Shown one piece after another: positions 26,373 to 32,650 of a stretch of 32,650 nucleotides of DNA. The stretch is from Sulfurimonas sp. (lineage in GTDB: Bacteria > Campylobacterota > Campylobacteria > Campylobacterales > Sulfurimonadaceae). Location of the stretch: assembly GCF_026988655.1 (NCBI RefSeq), contig NZ_JALSKT010000048.1, positions 1-32,650 of the forward strand. Direction: 5' to 3'. A model generated the notes under the pieces. The model was not told where the DNA came from, searched no databases, and saw only the letters and a list, made by a program, of their open reading frames with translations. Both the position numbers and the translations under genes were made by a program. Numbering within the stretch: the stretch's first letter is position 1; each line of letters opens with the position of its first letter.

Positions 26373-26385
26373 CTTGAGCTATAAT
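26356..26385 (+). promoter_or_regulatory. Sigma-70-type promoter of the resolvase-like/ccoG operon
   Basis: TTGACT (26356-26361), 18-bp spacer, TATAAT (26380-26385), 40 bp before the ATG at 26425. It is the only canonical two-box promoter I see in the window. Confidence 0.65.
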
Positions 26386-26424
26386 GACGATGAAATTAAA
26401 AATAAAGAGAGGTTTTATCGTTAA

Positions 26425-27060
26425 ATGGTACTAGCATACATACGTCCAGATAAAAACTTTCTCGCGGCACACGAACAATTACAACACATAAATGCATACG
26501 CTTTGGTAAACGATATCATCATAGATGATGAATTAGTTGATCATACCTCTCAAAACAAACGTCTTGAAGATAGAACAAATGTGACAAAATATTTTCAAGC
26601 ACATCAAGAGTCTACTCTACTCGTTTATGATGTTTGGGTTTTGAGTACAGATATGGAAGATTTGATTCAAATGGTAAGTTGTTTAATGAAAAACAACTAC
26701 AATGTTCATTTTGTAAAACATTCTGTCATAATGTCACAACAAAGTAGTGCAATGTTGATACTTGGTCTGATGGATCAGTTACGTCAAAAAATGCAGGCAA
26801 ATGCAAAAAGGGTAATTGGTCGTCCAAAAGGAAGTAAGTCGAGTTCTAAGTTTGATGTCTACATCAATGAAGTTCTACAGTACATTAAAGAAGGAAAAAG
26901 TGTGAGTGAAATGGCACGACTCTTAAGTGTTAGTAGAAGTTCATTAAAGGATTACATTGAGTCTCGAGAGTTAAAGCAGGTTGCTTTTGGTTCTTTAGTA
27001 CAAGAAGTTTCAGAAAATGCAGAAGAAGTAGTTATCAATACTATTGTCTGTCCAAAATAA
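26425..27060 (+). CDS. Resolvase-fold protein with HTH, catalytic residues lost; possible regulator of ccoG
   Basis: 211 residues laid out like a small serine recombinase. A Rossmann-like N-terminal domain (VLAYIRPDK...; LLVYDVWVLSTDMEDL; NVHFV) precedes a long helix (LILGLMDQLRQKMQANAKR), the linker GRPKGSK (132-138), and a helix-turn-helix (KSVSEMARLLSVSRSSLKDY, 158-177). The recombinase YxRVST motif with its nucleophilic serine reads YIRPDK here, and the DRLxR arginine motif reads WVLSTD. It should not cut DNA, so DNA binding is the likely remaining activity. The stop is 15 bp before ccoG, so they share a transcript. Confidence 0.75.
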   Translation: MVLAYIRPDKNFLAAHEQLQHINAYALVNDIIIDDELVDHTSQNKRLEDRTNVTKYFQAHQESTLLVYDVWVLSTDMEDLIQMVSCLMKNNYNVHFVKHSVIMSQQSSAMLILGLMDQLRQKMQANAKRVIGRPKGSKSSSKFDVYINEVLQYIKEGKSVSEMARLLSVSRSSLKDYIESRELKQVAFGSLVQEVSENAEEVVINTIVCPK

Positions 27061-27075
27061 AAAGAGGAGTTTAGG

Positions 27076-28536
27076 ATGAGTGAAAAGAAAAAAAGTAAGG
27101 GTATTGAGATACCTACACCTTGGAGAATCAAGCGATATTATCTATACTCAATAGTAACTATAGTTGCTTTAATTTTACCGTGGATTCAGATAAATGGGCA
27201 TCATTTCTTTCTACTAAGTTTTGATAAAATGAAACTTGATCTTGCGTTTGTACGTTTTGATATGCAAGAACTTTATTTAATGCCATTTTTGTTAATGTTA
27301 CTGTTTATCACTATTTTTGGTATGACAGTAATGGGTGGACGTGTTTTTTGTGGTTGGGTTTGTCCTCAGACAGTTTTTCGTGTCATTTATCGTGATTTGA
27401 TTGAAACAAAACTTCTTAAACTTCGTAAACGTATTGGAAACAAACAACAAGAACCTGATATGACGAAACCTGAAAATAAGGTGAAAAAGTCTATAGCCAT
27501 TTTACTATGGACTATCTTAGCTCTTATTGCTGGGGCTGACTTTATTTGGTACTTTGTTCCACCAGAGGATTTTTTCAAATATCTTAGTAATCCAGGTGAT
27601 CATATGACTATGATTGGTTTTGTTCTTGGTATTGCAGCATTTTTGATTTATGATATAGTTTTTCTTAAAGAAAACTTTTGTATTTATGTATGTCCATACT
27701 CTCGTGTACAATCAGTACTTTATGATGAACATACAATTATGGCACTCTATGATGAACATCGTGGTGGAAAAATTTATGAAAATGATGGTCAAACGCACCA
27801 TAAAGTGGTTGAGAAACAAAAAGATCTTCAAGCAATTGATCCAAATGCAGAATGTACAACTTGTGAAAAATGTGTGACTGTTTGTCCTACACATATTGAT
27901 ATCCGTCAAGGTTTACAACTAGAGTGTATCAACTGTCTTGAGTGTGTGGATGCTTGTACAACTGTTATGGGTAAACTTGGAAAACCTTCTTTGGTTACTT
28001 GGTCAAGTGATTATGAGATCGTTGAGCGAAAAGGAAAAACAAAATATTTCCGTCCAAAAGTTATTGCATATATGGTTTTACTTGTAGGGCTTATGGTTGC
28101 TCTTGCATATATGAGTACAACAAAAGAGCATATGCTTTTAAATATTAATAAAGAGACAAGACTCTACTCTGTAAAACATCCTAGTCCAGATAAGTTTATA
28201 GTGGAGAACTCATATATTTTCTTACTTCAAAATACTGAAGCAAGTAAAATGAAATTTTTCTTTGAAGTTGTACCTCCAAAAGGTATGGAAGGGAAAATTA
28301 CAATTGCAAAACCATCAAAACCATTTCATGTAGTTCCTGGTGTGAAAAAGAAAAAAATTGTTACGCTTAGAACGACAGAGTTGTTAGCAGATGATAAAAG
28401 AAAAGATACGATTATTCCGATTACGATTCATGCATATGCATTGGATAAAGATGGAAAACCAAGTAAATTAGTTTCTGTAATTAGACATACAACTTTTGTA
28501 TTTCCAAAAGAGAAAGTCTTAAACGCAGGAAAATAA
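27076..28536 (+). CDS. ccoG: CcoG (FixG/RdxA) cytochrome cbb3 oxidase accessory protein
   Basis: 486 residues. Membrane ferredoxin needed for copper handling in cbb3 oxidase assembly; the Rhodobacter protein is a cupric reductase. Membrane helices near 22-38, 70-88, 140-160, 178-197 and 340-358. Membrane CxxxCP motifs at Cys92/96 and Cys202/206. Two 4Fe-4S binding sets, Cys260/263/266/270 and 284/287/290/294. The periplasmic C-terminus has the FixG Ig-like fold. AAGAGGAG precedes ATG. An AAACGCAG motif lies at the 3' end (28521-28528). No ccoNOPQ or ccoI genes are in the window. Confidence 0.95.
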   Translation: MSEKKKSKGIEIPTPWRIKRYYLYSIVTIVALILPWIQINGHHFFLLSFDKMKLDLAFVRFDMQELYLMPFLLMLLFITIFGMTVMGGRVFCGWVCPQTVFRVIYRDLIETKLLKLRKRIGNKQQEPDMTKPENKVKKSIAILLWTILALIAGADFIWYFVPPEDFFKYLSNPGDHMTMIGFVLGIAAFLIYDIVFLKENFCIYVCPYSRVQSVLYDEHTIMALYDEHRGGKIYENDGQTHHKVVEKQKDLQAIDPNAECTTCEKCVTVCPTHIDIRQGLQLECINCLECVDACTTVMGKLGKPSLVTWSSDYEIVERKGKTKYFRPKVIAYMVLLVGLMVALAYMSTTKEHMLLNINKETRLYSVKHPSPDKFIVENSYIFLLQNTEASKMKFFFEVVPPKGMEGKITIAKPSKPFHVVPGVKKKKIVTLRTTELLADDKRKDTIIPITIHAYALDKDGKPSKLVSVIRHTTFVFPKEKVLNAGK

Positions 28537-28557
28537 TTAGGCTTTAATATTTTATGA

Positions 28558-28592
28558 GATAAACTTTACAAAATTGTTTTGTGGAGTTTATC
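28558..28592 (+). promoter_or_regulatory. Hairpin covering the ribosome binding site of the DUF748 gene
   Basis: GATAAACT-tt-ACAAAA-ttg-TTTTGT-gg-AGTTTATC: two stems of 8 and 6 bp separated by a 2x2 internal loop. The GGAG site (28583-28586) lies partly in the loop and partly in the outer stem, and the TTG start follows at once. No T run follows, so translational control is at least as likely as termination after ccoG. Confidence 0.55.
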
Positions 28593-31484
28593 TTGTTAAA
28601 AAAAATATTTATTTATGCCATACTTCTCTATGGTGTTTTAGGTTTTATACTTCTTCCCCTTATTTTAAAACCTCAAATAATTCAGCTTACTCAAGAAAAC
28701 ACCCATACAAAAGTTTCTATTGATTCGATATATTTTAATCCATTTTTATTCAAATTTAAAATCTCTGGATTAGAGCTAACTGATCTAAACGCAGCTCCAC
28801 TTGTGAGCTTAAAGGGATTTTATCTTGATGTTGATGTCTATTCTCTCTTGTATGGAGCAGTACATATTCATGCGCTGGAGTTGAGCGGACTAGATGTTGC
28901 ATTAATTAGAAAAAAAGATAAAAGTGTTAATCTCCTTTGTATTTTAAAAGAGAATAATACAACAACAAAGAAGGAAACAAATAGCTCCTTTGCTGTACCA
29001 AGAATAATTATTGATTCCATCAAAGTTACAGATTCTAGCTTATTCTTTGAAGATAATACCTTAAGAGAACCTTTTCATTTGCGTGTGAAGAAGATAGGTT
29101 TAAGCTTAAAAGATGTAGACACTGCCGAGAAAAATAATGCAAAAGGAAAACTCCGTTTTTATGCTTCACTTGGTGATGGTGGATTTATTGATTTGCACTC
29201 AAACTTGCGTAATTATGCACCGCTTGCAATACAAGGTAATTTGAACTTTGAAGCAAATAAGCTTTATACTCAGTGGCGATATGTTAAAGATATGCTAAAT
29301 ATTGAGGTGGCAGATGGACAAATTTCACTCCATACAGATTATACTTTTAACAGTGCTGACATAAATGCAACGAAACTAGAAAATACAACTCTTGCTATTA
29401 AAGATTTACGCTTAAAACCAAAACTAGAGGCTTATGATATTTTAAATTTAAAAGAGTTTAGCTTGAATAATATGACTATCAAACCTTTTAAACGCAGTGT
29501 TGTTGTCCCAAATATCATAGTGGATACTTTGGATGTTAAAGTCAAACGCAGTAAAACAAAAAAGATTGACTGGCTAGAATATGTTAAAGTAAATATACCA
29601 AAAACAGAGCAAAAAGAGCAAAATAGCACAAAAGTAGAGACTCCTTTTTCTTTTCTTATAGATAGAGTTTTTCTTAAATCTTCAAGTGTCACCTTGAAGG
29701 ATGAAGCCTTAGATAAACCGGCAATAAATTCTATAGATCATATTAGTATCAATTTATATAACATAAACAGTGATGCAAATAGTTGGCTAAAATATGATAC
29801 AAAAATGCAGATTGACAAAAAAGGTTTGATAGCCACAGAGGGGAAAATTCGACAGAGACCTTTAAGGCAAGAGGGTACTTTCAGGATTAAAGATATCTCC
29901 TTAAAAGAGATCACACCTTATTTGCAAGAGCAAACGTATCTAGCAGTTGAAGATGGGTTTTTTTCTGCTAAAGCAAAAACTTTATATGAAAAGTCATCCA
30001 CTCAAGCTGATTTGAGGATGAGTGGGTCTTGCTCTTTGAACTCTTTATTTATCTATAATACACTTGAAAAATCGCTTTTGTTCTCTTTAAATGAGATTAC
30101 AGTGCAACCCTTTACTTTAGAATTGATGCCAAATCGATTGTATGTTGATACAATTGATATGAATGCATTTTATGTTGATGCAAAAATTGATAAAGATAAA
30201 ATATTGAATTTTTCAAAGCTTGTTAAGAAATCAACAAGTAAAAAGAGTGAGAAAAAAGAGAAGTCAAATGCAGTAAAGAAAGAACCTTTTCCTGTAAAGA
30301 TTGCGCAACTTAAGGTCACTGATGGGAGTGCGAAATTTCAAGATTTTTCAATTCCTTTAAAATTTAAAACAGATATACATGATTTAAATGGTGTTATTTA
30401 TACTATTTCAAACAATCCAAAAGAGATTACGCTTATAAATATTGATGGAGAGATAGATAAGTATGGTTCAACAAAACTCAAAGGAAGAATCAATACTGCA
30501 AGTCCAAGAACCTATACGGATATTGATTTTAACTTTAAAAATTTAGCTTTAAACTCTTTAAGTGGATACAGTGCGAATTTTGCAGGGTATAAAATAGACT
30601 CAGGTAAGCTGTTTTTAGATTTGGGATATGATATAGTAAAGTCAAAACTACATGGTTCAAATAACGTTATCATTAAAAATATAGAACTTGGTGATGAGGT
30701 AGATGATGAGAATGTTACGGTATTACCTCTTGGTTTTGTTATAGCGCTTTTAGAAGATGATGAGGGTGTGATAGACATTGATATGCCAGTAGAAGGTAAT
30801 CTAGATAAGCCTGATTTTAAATATGGAAAAGTTGTCTGGAATACTTTTACAAACCTTGTGACAAAAGCTGTAACATCGCCATTTAAATTCTTAGGTTCGA
30901 TGTTGGGTATAGATAGCGCAGCTTTAGAATATGTAGAATTTGAGGCTGGAAAAAGTTTGATATCGCCAATGCAAAGAGAAAAACTTGACAAGCTTGCTGG
31001 TATCATGCAAAAACGTCCAAAACTGCATTTGAGTGTAATAGGGGCTTATGATAGTTTAATGGATACAGAGGCAATTCAAACTGAAAAATTAATAGCCGAA
31101 GTATTACAAAAAAGTGGCTTAAAAAACAAAAAAGAGCATCAAACTGTTATGAATATTACAACTTTAGAAGAGGTATATAAAGAGAGAACAAAAAATACAA
31201 AACTTAAAAAACTCAAAAGTGAATTAGCCAAAAAATATACAGATGCAGATGAATATGCCCTCATGTATAGAAATAAACTTATACTCCTTTGTAAATCACT
31301 CATGCCAGTGAGTAAAAAAGAGCTAGAAACACTTGCAAAAAAACGTGCTCATAGTATTATCTCTTATTTGTCAGTAGAGAAAAAAATAGCTTTGAGTAGA
31401 CTGCAAAAGAGTAAAATTGAAGATGAAGTAAATGAAGATAAATTCGTTAAAGTAAAGTTTGAACTAGGTGTAAGTACGAAATAG
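28593..31484 (+). CDS. DUF748 / AsmA-like envelope protein
   Basis: 963 residues. One N-terminal membrane helix (LKKIFIYAILLYGVLGFILL) anchors a long beta-rich periplasmic region with repeated SLKG/DLNG-type segments, as in DUF748 proteins, which are related to the AsmA/YhdP group implicated in lipid transport and envelope upkeep. The C-terminal stretch (SLISPMQREKLDKLAGIM, then RPKLHLSVIGAYD) is the typical DUF748 end. The frame also allows GTG at 28581, but GGAG is spaced six bases from TTG 28593, which I prefer. Three AAACGCAG motifs lie in its 5' third. Substrate unknown. Confidence 0.8.
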   Translation: MLKKIFIYAILLYGVLGFILLPLILKPQIIQLTQENTHTKVSIDSIYFNPFLFKFKISGLELTDLNAAPLVSLKGFYLDVDVYSLLYGAVHIHALELSGLDVALIRKKDKSVNLLCILKENNTTTKKETNSSFAVPRIIIDSIKVTDSSLFFEDNTLREPFHLRVKKIGLSLKDVDTAEKNNAKGKLRFYASLGDGGFIDLHSNLRNYAPLAIQGNLNFEANKLYTQWRYVKDMLNIEVADGQISLHTDYTFNSADINATKLENTTLAIKDLRLKPKLEAYDILNLKEFSLNNMTIKPFKRSVVVPNIIVDTLDVKVKRSKTKKIDWLEYVKVNIPKTEQKEQNSTKVETPFSFLIDRVFLKSSSVTLKDEALDKPAINSIDHISINLYNINSDANSWLKYDTKMQIDKKGLIATEGKIRQRPLRQEGTFRIKDISLKEITPYLQEQTYLAVEDGFFSAKAKTLYEKSSTQADLRMSGSCSLNSLFIYNTLEKSLLFSLNEITVQPFTLELMPNRLYVDTIDMNAFYVDAKIDKDKILNFSKLVKKSTSKKSEKKEKSNAVKKEPFPVKIAQLKVTDGSAKFQDFSIPLKFKTDIHDLNGVIYTISNNPKEITLINIDGEIDKYGSTKLKGRINTASPRTYTDIDFNFKNLALNSLSGYSANFAGYKIDSGKLFLDLGYDIVKSKLHGSNNVIIKNIELGDEVDDENVTVLPLGFVIALLEDDEGVIDIDMPVEGNLDKPDFKYGKVVWNTFTNLVTKAVTSPFKFLGSMLGIDSAALEYVEFEAGKSLISPMQREKLDKLAGIMQKRPKLHLSVIGAYDSLMDTEAIQTEKLIAEVLQKSGLKNKKEHQTVMNITTLEEVYKERTKNTKLKKLKSELAKKYTDADEYALMYRNKLILLCKSLMPVSKKELETLAKKRAHSIISYLSVEKKIALSRLQKSKIEDEVNEDKFVKVKFELGVSTK

Positions 31485-31498
31485 AGAATTTTTTTCGA

Positions 31499-31504
31499 TA
31501 TAAT
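31499..31504 (+). promoter_or_regulatory. Probable -10 of the YeiH-family gene
   Basis: TATAAT preceded by a seven-T run, 36 bp before the ATG at 31541. AAAGG near 31530 is the ribosome binding site. Confidence 0.5.
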
Positions 31505-31540
31505 TCGATTTTAGTTTAAAATTTTATTAAAAGGTTCATT

Positions 31541-32605
31541 ATGGCATTTTCAAAAGAAAATAGAAGTGGTACAATTAACGGTATCATTTTTGTTGCAATT
31601 TTTGCAGCAGCTGCAACTGCAATAGCGCAGATAGCATTTGTTAAATCACTTGGTATTTCTCCTCTTGTAATTGGTATCGTTTTAGGTATCTTTTACGCAA
31701 ATACACTTCATAATCATATTCCAAGTTCATGGAGCACGGGTATCACATTCTCGGGTAAAAAAATCTTACGTTTTGCTATCGTATTTTACGGTTTTAGGAT
31801 TACATTTCAGCAAATTATGGATGTTGGGATGAGTGGCTTTATGGTTTCACTTATCATGCTCTCTACTACATTTATTTTAGGTACATATTTAGGTATTAAA
31901 ATATTTAAGATGGATAGAGATACTTCAATGCTTACAGCTTCAGGTGCTTCTGTTTGTGGTGCTGCAGCTGTTCTAGCAACAGAACCTGTACTTAAAGCAG
32001 AAGGTCATAAAACGGCAGTAGCTGTATCTATGGTTGTGCTTTTTGGAACAATTTCAATGTTTCTTTATCCTGTACTCTATTCGGCGATTATTGAGCCGGC
32101 AACGGGCTTTTTACATATGACTCCTGAGCAGTTTGGTATCTATGTAGGTGGAACTATTCATGAAGTAGCACAAGTTGTTGCTGTCCCTGCTTCTGTTCCA
32201 GGTGCTCCTGAAGTTATGGCAAATTCAGCAGTTATTGTTAAAATGACACGTGTTATTATGATTGCTCCAATGCTTATCATTTTAGGGATTTATCTTTCAA
32301 TGCAAGCAAAACGAAGTGGTGCTGCAGGTGGTGGCTTAACACTTACTATACCTTGGTTTGCAGTATATTTTGTTGCTATGGCAGGTTTTAACTCACTTGA
32401 TTTAGTGCCACATGCAATTGTTGGAACTATTAATGAAATCGATACATTCCTTTTAACTATGGCTATGACAGCACTTGGTATGGGGACAATTTTCGCTAAA
32501 TTTAAAGGTCTTGGTTTAGCACCACTCTATACAGCTGGTGGAATGTTTGTATGGCTTGTAGTTGGTGGTTTTGTCATTACTAAACTTGTAACTGCTACTT
32601 TTTAG
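31541..32605 (+). CDS. YeiH / UPF0324-family membrane protein (putative sulfate exporter)
   Basis: 354 residues with about ten membrane helices. Family landmarks include SPLVIGIVLGIFYAN, ITFSGKKILRFAIVFYGFRIT, ASGASVCGAAAVLATEPVL and GGTIHEVAQVVA. These match the conserved UPF0324/YeiH family, often labelled putative sulfate exporter; direct evidence for the substrate is thin. In a sulfur-oxidising organism, export of sulfate or an organosulfonate product would make sense, but that is inference. It has its own promoter and stands alone. A 6-bp hairpin CTGCTA / TAGCAG encloses the stop codon. Confidence 0.85.
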   Translation: MAFSKENRSGTINGIIFVAIFAAAATAIAQIAFVKSLGISPLVIGIVLGIFYANTLHNHIPSSWSTGITFSGKKILRFAIVFYGFRITFQQIMDVGMSGFMVSLIMLSTTFILGTYLGIKIFKMDRDTSMLTASGASVCGAAAVLATEPVLKAEGHKTAVAVSMVVLFGTISMFLYPVLYSAIIEPATGFLHMTPEQFGIYVGGTIHEVAQVVAVPASVPGAPEVMANSAVIVKMTRVIMIAPMLIILGIYLSMQAKRSGAAGGGLTLTIPWFAVYFVAMAGFNSLDLVPHAIVGTINEIDTFLLTMAMTALGMGTIFAKFKGLGLAPLYTAGGMFVWLVVGGFVITKLVTATF

Positions 32606-32650
32606 CAGGAGTAAAAGCTTTTAAGTGCCAGACAAGAATAAGTGACATAA

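Larger units (their letters stand above)
1784..29551. repeat. Dispersed octamer AAACGCAG, 23 copies (YAAACGCAGY)
   Basis: Plus-strand copies start at 2144, 3662, 12154, 13601, 13697, 17222, 18283, 18589, 22268, 28521, 28787, 29490 and 29544. Minus-strand copies (CTGCGTTT on plus) start at 1784, 2892, 4066, 8345, 17044, 17874, 18192, 18635, 20219 and 24180. The base before is T in 15 and C in 8; the base after is T in 13, C in 7, A in 2 and G in 1. Base composition predicts below one copy. Twenty-one are inside intact genes, in at least four reading contexts on both strands, so protein sequence does not explain them. The best match by length and density is a DNA uptake sequence. Confidence 0.85.

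Noticed and set aside
26425-27060. Active invertase or mobile element
   Set aside because: Catalytic serine and arginine motifs are missing and no inverted recombination sites or cargo surround the gene.
1784-29551. Reading the AAACGCAG octamer as Chi or KOPS
   Set aside because: Both are orientation-biased with replication; here 13 copies are on one strand and 10 on the other. A whole-genome skew would be needed to rule it out fully.
1784-29551. Octamer explained by codon preference
   Set aside because: It occurs in several reading contexts (Asn-Ala, Lys-Arg-Ser, Ala-Phe, Leu-Arg-Leu), on both strands of genes, and also outside intact genes (1784, 2144).

Overview
The window looks like chromosome from a Campylobacterota (Epsilonproteobacteria) close to Sulfurimonas. 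The evidence is AT-rich DNA, promoters with a strong TATAAT-like -10 and weak or absent -35, a Helicobacter-type short spermidine-synthase relative, and a mix of cobalamin-dependent MetH, CcoG and FadL-type barrels. No phage, IS element, CRISPR array or tRNA is visible. The species is not identifiable by reading alone.

Layout. Bases 1-27 look like the 3' end of a 5S rRNA. A T-rich spacer of about 460 bp follows, then a FadL/OmpP1-type outer-membrane porin (497-1726) with a terminator and a frameshifted small lipoprotein (1909-2228). On the minus strand lie purM and a DUF2892 membrane protein. Facing away is a plus-strand operon of a truncated spermidine-synthase-like protein, coaE and dapF. 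rpsT-prfA is convergent with dapF. A long plus-strand housekeeping block runs glmM-lspA-tig-clpP-degenerate GGDEF protein-def-comM (6982-13910). Convergent with it is a complete tetR-tolC-MFP-RND efflux operon (minus, 13919-19520) with a clear TetR operator. A Bax-like glucosaminidase (plus) then converges on metH (minus). The last third is plus strand: a Cys-containing lipoprotein with a TraF-like beta-barrel, a resolvase-fold HTH protein that has lost its catalytic serine, ccoG, a 963-residue DUF748/AsmA-like protein and a YeiH-family transporter.

The most striking signal is not a gene. The octamer AAACGCAG (complement CTGCGTTT) occurs 23 times by my count, where base composition predicts less than one. 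It is always preceded by a pyrimidine and followed by a pyrimidine in 20 of 23 cases. It lies on both strands and in several reading frames (Asn-Ala, Lys-Arg-Ser, Thr/Ala-Ala-Phe, Leu-Arg-Leu), so selection is on DNA, not protein. Density (about one per 1.4 kb), length and lack of strand bias resemble the DNA uptake sequences of Neisseria and Haemophilus. The window also encodes ComM, a transformation helicase. A self-recognition or uptake signal in this lineage would, to my knowledge, be new; this is inference.

Second-tier observations are the dead-recombinase regulator with an inverted repeat over its promoter, a hairpin covering the ribosome binding site of the DUF748 gene, a degenerate GGDEF domain in the clpP-def operon, and a SpeE-like protein without the SAM-binding glycine motif.
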